A stretch of 64,000 bases of DNA. Source: Alentia gelatinosa. Taxonomy: Eukaryota; Annelida; Polychaeta; Phyllodocida; Polynoidae. The notes beneath the pieces were generated by a model. The model made no database searches and was not told the DNA's origin. It saw only the letters and a list, made by a program, of their open reading frames with translations. Where the stretch lies: contig OX465582.1 in assembly GCA_950022655.1 (NCBI GenBank), forward strand, positions 93,882,704-93,946,703. The letters run 5' to 3'. Made by a program: the position numbers and the translations under genes. The number at the start of each line of letters is the position of its first letter. Positions within the stretch are counted from its first letter, which is position 1. Below, piece by piece: positions 35,270 to 47,700 of the stretch.

Positions 35270-35750
35270 GATAATATCATCTTCACAGATGGCACTTCTA
35301 GAGAGGAAATTTGCAGAAAGTAACAACCTACTTTGGATAGATTTGGAATTTGGTCAGAGAAAAATAAACTCTCTATAAATGTAAAAAAAACACACACACA
35401 CACACACAAAAACACGAAATACATGACCTTTGGGTCACCTTATAAATGTGCAAACACAGGTCATGTATGGCTCAGTTTAAAAGGTATGGACTTGCAAAAT
35501 GTCAATTATTACAAATATCTGGGCTACCTAATTAACTTATAACCTACATATTAAAGATATCCTAAGGAAAGTAAATTTTCGAGCTTACCAACTTAGCAAA
35601 ATGAGAAGATGTTTAGATAAGAATACGGCCTTAAGATTATATAGGATTATGGAGATCTTACATTATAATTCCCCGAAATATATGCTAGATAGACTACGGC
35701 GGTCACATAATGTGTCTTAGAATTATTCTTCCGGTTGATTATTATACAAG
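35270..35750 (+). pseudogene. LINE reverse transcriptase relic, interrupted
   Basis: Pieces of a non-LTR reverse transcriptase are readable with frame changes: DRFGIWSEKNKLSINVKKT, then YMTFGS, then a YYKYLGYLI segment, then RRCLDKNTALRLYRIM. This order (thumb region after the catalytic box) is standard for LINE polymerases. A CA-rich run at 35391-35407 interrupts the frame. A further piece, NSLPIIVLQTPGS, appears at about 36219-36260, after a foldback-type insertion. Confidence 0.7.
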
Positions 35751-35904
35751 TATTTAAAATCTCCACAAGTGGACAAAGTTACAATAAAACAAATTTCTGT
35801 ATGTAAAGAATCGGAATACAAAGTTATTTAATATTCCCGTTATACTTGTATTACAGCCGAATACCCAGGCATACATGTTAAGTATAGAACACACAGGTGG
35901 CATA

Positions 35905-36213
35905 CTATCGTAAAACTGGATGAGGTTTAATCTTGTCCACCGTAATCCACGACTGGAGTTTGGCAAAGTGACTTCATGAGGCAAAGCCGAGTGAAGTCCG
36001 GAGCCAAAACTTCAGGAGTGGAATGCAGTGGCCAAGATTAAAACGAATCAGGTTTTGATTTTATCCTATCCTATCTCCTCGATTTTGGAATATTACGTGA
36101 TAACAATGCTGTATGCCACTAGTGGCATATGAAACTCCGTATGCCAGTCAGCGTGGCATACGAAAACCCAATGTTAAGCCTATGGGATTTTATATTAGGG
36201 GTAGGATAAATTG
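35905..36213. mobile_element. Right half of a foldback element, inserted in a LINE
   Basis: Aligns with the right arm of 23103-24285, including the inner palindrome (about 35921-36044) and the terminus aggggtaggata. No left arm is present. LINE-derived sequence lies on both sides, so the element appears to have landed in the LINE copy. Confidence 0.65.
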
Positions 36214-36891
36214 GAATTCGCTGCCCATAATTGTCCTTCAAACTCCTGGGAGTTTAATAAATTAACGAAAACCATTATGTTAGAGTCGATCTTTGTATAA
36301 CGATAGGCAAAAATGTATGAGAAAATCTCTAGTCTACTTGTACCTTATTCCCCATTCACAACCTATCTACTTTCATATCACTCTCCTACATTCCAGAAAG
36401 AGTATTGTTTACAAATACAGTCTTATTATTTTCTTCAGGTAGATCACGGTTCGAATCATATCCGACATTATAATTGTATTTACTTGTGTACCGACTCAAG
36501 TGCTCTCTTCCTTCCTTGTCTTCGTTACTGCCTTAAATAAATACCGCCAGGAGACATGTTTACTCATTAAACTAACCACCCACCCCTGTCTGCGCTGAGC
36601 TACGACTTATAGGTTGGTATGGTTCAACCCTGGTCATGTTCACGAACTCTCACTGGCAGAACAAGTAAGTTTTTCTATACTGGGTTCTGAGAGCAGAAAA
36701 TGCTTATCAGGAAATATTCACAGCGCAGCGAGTTGATTATAAAGTTTGTGGTTAGGAGGAGGAGACAGGTACTCTACCAACACTTCAGTGCTCATGCTCG
36801 GGGTCGGGGTCGGAGTCGGAATCGGGGCTGAATATTTCAAAGGGCAAAGGTCGCAAGGCACAGCCAACTTTCTAGTGTCACTCAGCGACTA

Positions 36892-37324
36892 AAGGGGGCG
36901 TCCACCAACCACGACAGGGCTACGACTATGCCTTCCCGACAAGCTCCACGACTGGCCTATGATTGGAGGCCTTGTCGTAGCCTTGTCATGGTTGGTGGAC
37001 CTCAGTTCCCGACAAGAGTCTATGACAAGGCCACAACAAGGCCACGATTGGAAGCTTGTCGGGAGCCTTCCAACATGGTTACGACAAAATCGAACATGTT
37101 CGATTTTTGCCACGACTGGCAATTGTCGTGGAGTGTGGTGGTTTCCTCGATATCACTGTCCTACTGTGTTGGGACAATGGACGTCTTTTTTACAGCGACG
37201 TCTACGACACACCACGACAACGCTGTCGCACAGCACCCCTTCTTACGACAATGCTGCGACAAGAATTGGAACTTCCTTGTCGGCTCTTGTCGTAGCCTTG
37301 TCGTGGTTGGTGGACGCCCGCCTT
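36892..37324. mobile_element. TA-flanked element with ACCAACCACGAC ends, copy 2
   Basis: The 433-bp relative of 26208-26645 is flanked by TA at 36890-36891 and 37325-37326. It has the same 22-bp palindrome centred on GAACATGTTC (37086-37107). Open frames of up to 261 codons across it are by-products of its GC-rich repeats. Confidence 0.8.
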
Positions 37325-37339
37325 TACACCCACTGTCCA

Positions 37340-38000
37340 AGTCCGGGCCTAAGGCCCGCCCTGCTTGGCGGCCCAGAAAATATGTCCACAGATCGCAAGG
37401 AAAATATCAAACATGTTTGATGCAAAAGTCGCAGGCGACTTGCCTTTTCCTCGGGAAAAGGTCGCCGACAAATTGTCTCTCAGCGGAATTAAAAAGGGAG
37501 TGGTACAATATCGCTGGTGAAAAAGGCGCAAGCAGTTCACACTTAAGCCCGACGTACACTGTGCGACTTTTATTCCTTGCGATATGCTTGAGATTTTGTA
37601 TAAAAAAATATCCCAAGGGGGAGCAACCAACGCAGCAGGGGTCGGGAAACGTCGGCCACAAAATCTGCTCTGCTGCCGGTCAAACCAGCAGGAGGTTGGT
37701 TGATTATCTTTAGGGATATCTATGAACACATTGAGACTTTTCCTTGGGACATTTCTACTTTTACTTCTACTTTTAGATAGATCTTAGCGATAAATAACTC
37801 AACTTTTGTATGAATTTAAAAACTGGGGAATATTAGATTCTATTCTGATGTATTCTATTGGAGGAGATTATTTGCTATATCTTTCCAGACGAATACAGAT
37901 TTTGATACCATTATTCAAAGACAAATTCAAAGATAATTTTGACGGACAAATTTGTGATGTAATGACTTTTTACAATTATGATTATATATGTTTCTGTTAA
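37340..38000 (+). repeat. Direct repeat unit, copy 1
   Basis: Contains the palindrome atcaaacatgtttgat (37406-37421), an aatctgctctgctgccggtc block and an AT-rich tail ending attatgatt; the order is repeated at 38340-38990. Confidence 0.6.
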
Positions 38001-38033
38001 GAGAAATACATTGGCCACTAAGTTTAAGCCTGC

Positions 38034-38350
38034 CTACTGGCTAGGTATACCGCAAGGGGAGTAAAAGGCCAGATCCTCTAAGGCAACGGAATTTTCAAGC
38101 GAATGCGTCTGCGATCCATGCGACTGTGCGAATCCCATGCGATGATATTCAATATATTGAATATTGTCGCAAGGCATTCGCATGTCCATGCAAATTCGCA
38201 TGAGCCATGCGGTCACCAAGCGAATTCCATGTGACACCCTGATCCACTGAAGCGATTTTTCATGCAAATTTCATGCAAACGAGCGAACGTCTGCGAACGT
38301 CTGCGTACCCAAATTCGCATGGAAAATCGCAATAGTGGATCTGGCGCTTG
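38034..38350. repeat. Palindrome-centred repeat rich in attcgcatg words
   Basis: Multiple attcgcatg/catgcgaat words in both orientations surround the palindrome atattcaatatattgaatat at about 38145-38164. The layout resembles the other palindrome-centred elements in the window. Confidence 0.55.
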
Positions 38351-38990
38351 AGGACTGCTAGTGTGCACTAGTGCATTGAGATTTTTCCGGAACCCGGGAC
38401 CCGGGCCGTCGGTCCTCCCAGCAGGAGGTGGCAAAAGGTACAAATCGCATGCGATAAGATATAACATGTTATATTCGAAAGTCCCAAGGAACGTCTCAAG
38501 GAAAAGTTGGGCTTTAGCAATAATCGATATTGTACCGGTACAAGGCCGCAAACAGCAAAAAATTACTAAGTGTGTATTGACCACACAAGAGGCATACATG
38601 TGCATGAAAACGGGTAAAAGGGCATCGCACACTTTGCTACTTACCCCCCTTGAGATTTTGCACCGATAATATTGCGGGGGCGGGGGTGGTGGTGGTAAAA
38701 GTCGGCGACAAATCTGCTCGGCTGCCGGTCACCCCAGGAGGTGTGTTGAAATTCTTCACACACCTTGAGATTTTTCCAAGATTTTCCTTACTTTTCACTG
38801 GGAAATAAATCTCAACCATGCATAACTGGAAGTTTGTTTATGGATATACAAAATATAGAGGATATTAAATTCTATTCCTGTGCATTTTGTAGGAGGAGGT
38901 TATTTGTTCAATCTTTCTTGACGAATACAGTTTTGGAAATCATTAAAAGAAAGATTTATCTATAATGCTTTCTTTGCAATTATGATTTGT
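38351..38990 (+). repeat. Direct repeat unit, copy 2
   Basis: Shares the ctgctcggctgccggtcacc block and AT-rich tail with 37640-38000. Contains the palindrome atataacatgttatat at about 38459-38474. Confidence 0.6.
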
Positions 38991-38999
38991 TTCTATGAG

Positions 39000-39990
39000 G
39001 AGAAAAATACATAAACGGAGATATATATTATAATATATTATATAATATATTAATATAAATGACGAATGGCATTACTTCCCTTATTAACTGCGATACTTTC
39101 TCTCTCCAGTATCCATGGTTATCACCACGCTTGATGCGGTAGCTAGGGTAACATTCTATATTTATCGTCACGCCCCTCGTATTAACGGTCGTGCCTCACT
39201 CTTCTCTGCTCCGCCCAGCACCTAACACGTCTGACCATTGTTGGTTGAGAATATTTTAAATCTTAGGGGGTTTAGCCCATATTTATGTACTACAATTGTG
39301 GCAGGTTTATGGGTTTTTTATACCCGTTGTATTATCAATTGAATAAAGTCAAATTGTTGTTTATTACCGTCAAACCCTTTGTCTCTCTTTAATTATAGAA
39401 TGAGATTAATATTATATACTTATCTTATACATATCATAACTAAGAATAGACAATGATATCTATTTCATGACTAAATCCCCACAAAAAATAGTTAGTGCTG
39501 GGAGGGGCTAGGAACAGAAAAAAACAACAAAAAAAGTAGCAAAGTATGCGATGCCATTAACACATGGTTATTTTTAGGCGCATGTATGAAAAAAGTGGTT
39601 GGTTTCGTGCAGTGGTACGTCTAGTCGAAGTATAGTATGTACTGATAACATAAATTCTTTATGTTCGGGGATTGCCTTGTCTAAATGTGCCTTGTTTATT
39701 TGTATGTGCTTTTGTGACTAGAGTCCCATGTCTCTGTTATGGTTCAGTTTGTTTCTTGGCAGTGTTCCAATATTTTTAGGCTATTTTTGAGCCGTTCTCA
39801 CCTAGGTCATACCTGTACTTGAAATGATCTCCTCAGTTAAGAAAAAAGTACCTATCATAAGGGAGTAATAAGGTCGTGCGACCAATAGTCATATTGATAT
39901 TGGTATTGATAAGTATGTTTGAGGTCTCTGCCTCTGGATGGATTATGAGTATCCTTAGGATATGATTAATGTTGAATCAAAATGCTGCCA
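39000..39990. other. Non-coding stretch
   Basis: AT-rich run at 39021-39060. A gatgcggtagctagggt fragment at about 39134 is shared with 12110-12130. Otherwise nothing recognised. Confidence 0.35.
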
Positions 39991-39991
39991 A

Positions 39992-40308
39992 TGTGCACCC
40001 CTCTCATAAGATCTCACACTCTCTAAGTGGTATTCTGTACAAGATTCTCACTGCGCTCTATGGGAGAATAATTCTTAACGAACTAGGCTTAGAGCCTAGA
40101 AAATCCACTGGCACACAGTATTCCCGCTAGGTGGCATCATTGAGGCTATAGGAATCTTTGGGTTGCATTGATGTACATCTTTAGCACGGGAGGCGGGCCA
40201 GTGGATTCTCAAGGCTCCAAGCCTAGTTTGTTAAGAGCGTAGTGAGAGTACAGAATACCACTTAGAGAGTGGAAAATCTTATGAGAGGGGTGCAAGGTGA
40301 GAGGTCAT
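39992..40308. mobile_element. MITE with 45-bp inverted ends, copy 1
   Basis: The left end tgcacccctctcataagatc and its inverted copy at the right pair through gtggtattctgtac. The second copy is 57487-57710. The target duplication is not clear. Confidence 0.75.
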
Positions 40309-41107
40309 GCGACCTTTGTATTATCTTTTTTTATTTTTTTTTTAAAAGGTTTTTATTGACAGTAAGTTCATACATTCAATATATGATGTTGATTATGAAA
40401 ATGCAAATATGCGAAAAGACAGAAATCCGAAGATATGTAATGACTGATATAAGTGGTTTATTATTAGTTAAACAATAATGACAACATTAAAAGAATGTTG
40501 GACATAACATTAACTCATCAGACATGATGGTCATAGACCAACTCTACATAACATTCTAATTTGCAGTCTTTCCCTGTAATAAACCTTATACTAATTTTCT
40601 TACAGGAAATAGCTAGAAAACAAGCATGTTAGAGAGTACAAATGATTTCTACATGTATATGTGTTGCATAGAGCCCTCTTTACCAGGAGGAAACCTCAGA
40701 ATACAATTTTGCTCTGACAAGGATACCAAACTAATTCTATTAATTCAAATAAAATGTTCACTTGGCAATGTTTAAAGGGGTTCTGCAGACATGTAATTTT
40801 CCCCCTTACAAATAAGCCTATCACAGAGAAGAACTCAATCTAGACTCTCTTTCTATCTAGACTACAAATATAAAGGACGTTATCATAAAGTTTTGGACAT
40901 TAACACCCTACATACCCAGTACCAGTACATACTTGACGGTTGAAATGTTGATGTCACTGCAGATCTATCACATGGAACTTAAAGTAGACAGACCTCTGAT
41001 ATAAACTCAATCTCTTACACATGCCTTTCTTGGTTTGACAGTCCTACTCTTGTGCATAGTTTAATGGAAAAGAAGCTGTTTCAGCATGAAATAAACTGTA
41101 AAGCCCT
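40309..41107. other. Non-coding stretch, nothing recognised
   Basis: No coding or repeat signal seen. Confidence 0.35.
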
Positions 41108-41420
41108 GTCTCCACTGGGCCATCCTAGGTACATAAAGAATCTTCAGGATCGCAACGCGGCAAAACACCCAGTGAAGACTGCAAGTTTCCCTCCAGTCTG
41201 AGACTGGGCATACCAGGTACACCTAGACTCAGACTGGAGGTATCGCATGTACCCGGGATCGCAAGCGTTTTTAAATATCAAACATGTTTGATATTTGGTA
41301 CGGCTAGTCTGAGACTAGGCGTACCTAGGACTGCAAGCGCTCCAGTCCACACAGAATCGATGTTACCTTGCGATCCGAGGTAGATGCGGTACCCAGCGGT
41401 ACCCATCCAGATCGATTGTA
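41108..41420. repeat. Palindrome-centred repeat with TCAAACATGTTTGA core
   Basis: Contains a perfect 24-bp palindrome around tcaaacatgtttga (41273-41296), flanked by gtctgagactgggcatacc and agtctgagactaggcgtacc in direct-like order. The start gtctccactgggcc resembles repeat boundaries, but no matching opposite end was found. Confidence 0.55.
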
Positions 41421-42081
41421 GACAACCACGGTCCAAGATTCAAGGCATTTCTGACGAAGATTAATTAATTAATCGAAACGTTGAGGGTTTTTTTAGTGGT
41501 TTTTTTAAACATTTATTTCTACTCGGTTACACTCAGTCCGAAGACTGGTTTCAATGTGTGCCGAGCTTGACAATTTATAACATACACTGTTTCCGTTTTT
41601 TTTCAAATTGCGATGGAAAATTTCAATAACATATTCACATACACAAAGTTTAAAGGCGGTCATGATTCGATGGTGAAGATTTCGGGTTGTTTTGCTAATG
41701 GCAACTCTAAGTTTTCCAAAACATTATCATTTCTTACCCCGTCGTAGTACCATCTGTCTGTATAGGCACTGACCAGTGTATATTTATTTTTAAAAAATCG
41801 TTGATATATTCTGCGGTTTCAGATGTTTCAATTTTGGCTTGTGATTGTGTTTTTGAATTACCTTCTACATCGCTCATCCCATCATTCTGCTTGTACTCAC
41901 CACTTATCACCAATAAACCAAATCAGTTGAAACGGAAAGAGTCTTGTTTTTTTGTGGCTAACACCAAACATAAAATTGTTGAAAGTTGCATTATCTAGTG
42001 AAGATCGATCGTAGACAAGCGTGATCCAAGATTCAAAGCATTTCTGCTTGAAATTACACACTTCTGAACTACATATCTTAA

Positions 42082-42350
42082 CCCTTTAAGGGCAAATGAT
42101 GCCTCAAGGCATCATCCACCCCAGGGCCATGATTACGTCCAGCATTGTGGTGTTAGAATGTAGGTCTAACACCACAATTAGTATTTCTACTAAGAAGAAA
42201 TAAAATATTTAGGATTATGTTTCGTATCACATGATTTACATTCAGATTATGAGTTTTTACCATTATGTGCCCGTCCCCTAGCGGGACAAACTGCCACCAG
42301 CACTCGTCCTTAAGGGGGTAGCTCAGCCACAGGCACTAGTGTTTAAAGGG
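42082..42350. mobile_element. piggyBac-like MITE, copy 2 (TTAA target)
   Basis: The 269-bp element with ends CCCTTTAAGGGC and TTTAAAGGG lies between TTAA at 42078-42081 and 42351-42354. Like copy 1 it has a gatgcct-aaggcatc block just inside the left end. Confidence 0.8.
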
Positions 42351-42399
42351 TTAAAGAGGGAATCCAAAGAGCGAACTGTTACTACCCGTTGACAGTCTA

Positions 42400-43840
42400 G
42401 ATTGCTAGAAATGAAAAGACATTTCACCATGGTACCATTTTGGGTTCCACTACCAGTCCAACATTCCTGGAACCACGTTAACACCAGAGATTCATGGCAG
42501 CTTTGATACAGAGGCCACAGTGACTTGTTTTTAAAGCACTACACCCATGAAAATATCAGATGTTGCACATACATTTTGGACGTTACACCCAGTCAAGCCT
42601 ACAGTATTTAAGCAAAAGAGTTGAAAAAAACTGGATGAAAGATTGAATAGATTGAAATATATTTTATGCAAGCACGGCCCAAGATTCAAAGCATTTCTGC
42701 TCGCTTTTACATTGTGTTCCTGTTTGGGATGGATATCCAAAATGGGAATATTCATTTAGTAAATATGAAAATACAACCTGACAGAGTTGGGAAAAAAAGA
42801 GTGGTGTCCATAAGGTGGTACATAAGTCTTGAATTAAGTTGACCTACATCGTCCCTGGGTCACTTATTGACGATTCTGTGGATGGTTGATACTTCCTTAG
42901 TGAATAGACCTAGATATTACTATACGAGAACTTTTGTGTGAGTTACAGAAAAGGGTCTTCATATTTGATCCTAGATTATCAAACAAGCCCTTGGACATCC
43001 GGGAATTTATATGTAGCTCACGATGTTTGACCGGTAATCTTAGTCCCAACGGTGTCCATTATTTGCTGTCTGATCTGTGTATGGCATGAATTATACACGC
43101 CGGTTTCCTCATAGACACTGGGTTTGTATCGATGTCGTCAGTGGTGAAAATATCCCCAGGTTGAAGCCCACTTTAAGGTACTGCAAGCATGATGTCTCCT
43201 AATTCCAGTGAAAACTCCAGCTGTGGGATATATCCTCTAAGTGTATCTCAGAAAAAACAAATTATATCTTATTCACAAACTTGCAGGTTCTTTTTGATTT
43301 TAAATAGAAATTAAAAGCATATAGAGCTATCTAATTTTGAAGGGAATGTTTGGGATTTTTAAACTCTAGAATGGAATGACTGGACCTTTAGGAAAGAATA
43401 TGACATTTATAGTATAATTTGTCCAATTTTGTGTTTGTGATTTTGTAAACATTCTTGTTAACACCTCCTACAATAGTCAATATAGAAAACAAAAACCATG
43501 GCAGAATGAGGATGCATGTTTTAGGAAAATAGTTAGGAACTCCTTCTTTTTAATTTGGTGAATGTGCATGCCAAATTAAGGCAATTATCATTCATATTGT
43601 AAGAGCGTCTTTAAGCAACTCTGGCAGATGGGGTATATTATATATTCTAGAATATGCAGGAGTCCTTCTAGAATCTAGTCTCGATTACTAGAACAGAAGA
43701 AATCCAGATGATATGCTTACCTTATAGATTTTGATGTATATTCCTTTGTACATTCCCAGATTGGTTTCTTACCTATATGTTGTTGGTAGCTTTCACCTTC
43801 TCTGGTCTGGAGTGTATTTGCACTAATGGCAAGCTGCGAA
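42400..43840. other. Stretch downstream of the secreted-protein gene
   Basis: No exon could be assigned. If the minus-strand gene has further 3' exons, they would lie here, but no continuation of the repeat domain, EGF or transmembrane segment is visible. Confidence 0.3.
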
Positions 43841-44243
43841 ATTAATCACCCAACTATTTGCAAAAAAGAGAGGCAACTCGAGGATCCTATGTAACTAACA
43901 TGAACAGAGCAAAAATGGTAAAAATGGAAAAGATGTTTATGCCTTTGGGGTTCGGAAGTTGATACAAAATTTCTCCACTTCGAAGCTGGAATTACTGGAA
44001 CCATTCTTTGGGACATAACGCACAACAGGTAGAATATGTGTATTCTGCTATGGATGGTCATCCTGAAATTCAAGGAAATATCAGTAACCTGTCAAATCAA
44101 ATGAAACAATTTCACAATATTATGAGGTTTACAGACATAAAAGTCATTCGCATTGCGTCTATGATTCAAACTCACCCAATATTGCCCTTTGAACTTCTCA
44201 TGAGTAATCATATAAAATAGGTTTGTGATAAAGAACATATTAC

Positions 44244-44741
44244 CATATTCTAAATGCAGCTGAAGTGGAGGTAGAGTGATGTTCATAACGGTGGATCCGT
44301 TGATTGTTATATTTTGTAGATCGGAAGATGTGTTGGCTACAGCCCCATCAAAGTGCTGTGCTTGTGAAACATTGTTTCCTGTTACCATCTCTATGAAATC
44401 CTTATTTAAGAATTGTAAGCTGTTGTTTAAGGGTTCATCATCTTGTATCCCAAGAACATCACCTGGACTTGCAACATGGACCATATTGTTTGGAATTGTG
44501 ATATGGTATAAACCACTTGCAGATACGGAAGATTTAAACTTAAACATTATGCTGTAGACTGTGCTGTTTTCTTGTGGACGTAGAATATCCAGCCAGAAAG
44601 TACCAGCCCTTGAAGCATAAAATGTAAATCCAAGAATGCGAGCAGAACAGGTTATCTTAACTCCTGGGAAGATGGTGAGACCAGGAGGAGGTAGAGTTTG
44701 TCCTTGCATTAAAGGGTTAGCAGTTCCAGCTTTGACGCAAT
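44244..44741 (-). CDS. Secreted repeat-domain gene, exon 5 (domain copy C)
   Basis: 166 codons with LTIFPGVKITCSA and FYASRAGTFWLDIL. Seven N-X-S/T sequons are present, most in the C-terminal half. Acceptor tattccag, possible donor g|gtaata at 44243. Confidence 0.75.
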
Positions 44742-47700
44742 CTGGAATAAAATCGTATTATCATTCATCAGGGAAAAGCTATACTTTCTTGTGATGCCAA
44801 CATCATTTTTGTATGTTTATATTGTTAGTTATTGCCAGACATAGTGCCTATCATGATGACATGATGGACCTATCCAAACCTAAATTGTATATTTTACTGC
44901 CAGTGTTAAATGTTCATTTTTCACAAATATATATGTGGTGTTAATGCAATGTCCCTAAATGATCAATATTTTGTAATCATTTGCAGGCGTGAGGCTCTGA
45001 CAGGTACATGTCACAGGTCACAAATGTTGATTCTGTACTTTTAGTAATTAAGTGCTGTTATAGAATAACTTCACAGTGACATCAGTTAAAACTACAGATC
45101 CTTCTACATCAATGATGGTAAACTAATTACCTGCATCAGAAGTGGGTTCAATGTCCACATTCAATGATGGCACACGGATCTTTTCCTGATAGAGTACAAG
45201 ATCACTTAAGTGAAGGATGCCTGGTGTCCAGTCGGTATTATCATCTTCAAAAGCATCATACACTTTTGCCATGAATTTCTCTTCATTAGGATATACCAGT
45301 CCATCAACTACAATTGTTCCAGAGAACTGTGCGTGATGAAGGCCAAAGGTGTAGCCAGACTCAACAAAAACCTTTTCTGTCAATGGAAATCTGAAAATCC
45401 CAGATCCTGGGATTGATATCTTTATTGAGTAAAATAGTACATGATCGGATCCTCCGTCAGTTGGTCGCCAAAGGTCAAAATACACAATTCCAGCTTGACG
45501 TGCAAAAATATTTACATGTCGGAGTCTACCATAGCATTTGGTGGTAAGACCTTGAAAGAAATGTGCCTTTGATCCCACTGTGTAAGTTCTATCAATCAAT
45601 GACATCTGATTATCACAAGGTAGAGTTTCTGTAAGAGAGGTAGAGCTTAACATTAATGCATGATTAAATTCAGCCAGACCAACATGAAATTACATGGCAA
45701 GACTTAAATTCAGAGACCATAGCAAAAAGGGGTGTTTCCATTGACTGATGAAAGGTGTAGATTTTTTGTGTTCTCCTAATATCCCATTTCCATTGGCCAT
45801 TACTGATATACGGTCAGGAACCACTGACAGGCCTTTAGCTTTTTTTTTTTTTTTTGCAATTTTTATTAGGGAATATTGTATGTTCACAATCAGGCTATAG
45901 AGCCGTTCTTCCACTCGGGCCCTTGCCCCTACTCCTCATTCTAATGGCGGGTGTTTAACCGAATGGGCAGTCGGTACCATTTTTGTGTAAGTCTTTGGTA
46001 TGACCCGACCGGGGTTTGAACCCACGACCTCCCATGCTCGAGGCGAACATCCCTACCACTTGGCCACCGAGCTTGGCTAATGCAAAATGTAAATAGGCTA
46101 TTAGGAGAACAAAAAAAATCTACACCATTTTTGTTGGCCAATGGAAAAGGGCCTAACACAGACCCGGAGTAATGGATATTAAGAATTTTATTTGAAAATA
46201 TCCGGCATAGAAATTTAAGTTTATTTTCGACCCATGGCAATTACAAAGGCAATTACTTGATTAATGCAATTGTGACCATAACGCGGTAACATTAATTCTA
46301 ACGTGGTAATTGAGTAAGGTTGTAACCCAGAGAGAAATAAAGCACATTCTTAGGTAGCGTAACACAATTAGAATGTTGTAACATAGTTTAATCAGTAACG
46401 TTTTCTTAGGTAGCGTAACACATTTAGAATGTATAGCTAAGTACCTAACTCGTTTGTTTAAGCAGGTTTTGGACATGACTAATGTGTTGCCTGTAGGCCA
46501 TAACGGGGTCTGCCTTCCATACAAGGGCAGCCGGAGTCCGGGGGACAACACCCGTGGCCAGCAGGGATGAAGGCATCTGACTGTCCCACAGAAGGCTCTG
46601 CTCCCCGGTCTAGCTGGCAGTGTCAGCGGGACCCAAGGCGGGCTTGATCATGTGGGGTGGAGAGTGAGGCACCTGCGGTAGGCGAGTGACGGAGGTTGTG
46701 TGACCCTTGGAGATGTTAGGTGTAGACTGGTTCCCTGCCCTAATGAAATAAGGGGCAGGTAACAGGTTCCTACGTCCTTCACCTAGACTGTAGTATATCT
46801 CCGCTGAGCCCCCTAGTGGATACCCCTGGAACCAGCGTATCTGGTGGTCTGCCAATGGAGGTGTTACCAATAATGCACCACAAAACTGGAACCCGTTACC
46901 TGGCCTATAGTCTAACTAGGCCAGGCTTCCAGGCTATGTTAGGTGAGGCTCAGAGGGGGGTCCGGAAGCAGGGTTTCCAGCACTCCCCGGAGCGCGGTGG
47001 GTGGTGGTGGTGCACTGAGGCATGTGGTGAGAGCTCGAGGGGCAGGCAGTGGCAACCCTGGGAGCCTGGGATGGACCCAAACTCCTTGCATCTGGGATTC
47101 GATTGCACCCTGAGCCATGTTTCCAGATTCACTTGGGCCAAATTGCTCCAGGGTTACGACAGAGCTGCGGATCGCAGAATAGCGATCAGAGGGCCAAAAC
47201 GTCGCTCCTGAAATTTTGCGGATCGTGTCACAATCGCATGGGTGCATCGCTGCGTAAAATACAGCATTTAGCGATACTTTTTACATAGACCTTCACAGCA
47301 CTGCAGATTGTATTGAGCACTGTAGGTTAAAACCAGCCTTGTCTGATATTTCAAATAATGATCCATGGTGGCACCACCAACCGCTGCCCCTTGTTCTTTA
47401 ACCTATAGGTTTTAACTATGGTGCCATCTGTATTTAATTAAAGAACCAATTAATCTTCCCCTGTCTCATTCAATATGTGTCCCTGAATTGTTGTAGCGTA
47501 ATCGCATCGTAAAAATTAGCGATACTGCAGAAATATAGGGATACGATCCGATATTACTGGAGCAACGCTTTTTTAGTCGGATCGTTAAAGTAATCGTAAA
47601 AATAAAGTTGCGATTCGATTATAGCTAGCAATACCACAAAAACAGGAGCAACGGGGCCCTGGCCTACTTCTGAAAGGTGGCTGCCTCAGCGGCCGCCCTG

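Noticed and set aside
36928..37713. 261-codon open frame on the plus strand
   Set aside because: It runs through a TA-flanked repeat element and into an unrelated repeat; overlapping open frames exist on both strands and no motif is present.
43846..44073. Next exon of the secreted-protein gene
   Set aside because: An acceptor-like tttcag near 44065 would give an immediate stop in the required phase, and the frame shows no domain.
46010..46078. Possible tRNA gene on the minus strand
   Set aside because: A and B boxes are present, but the tRNA-like head continues into a SINE body with an A-rich tail, and the same body occurs at 20205-20345.
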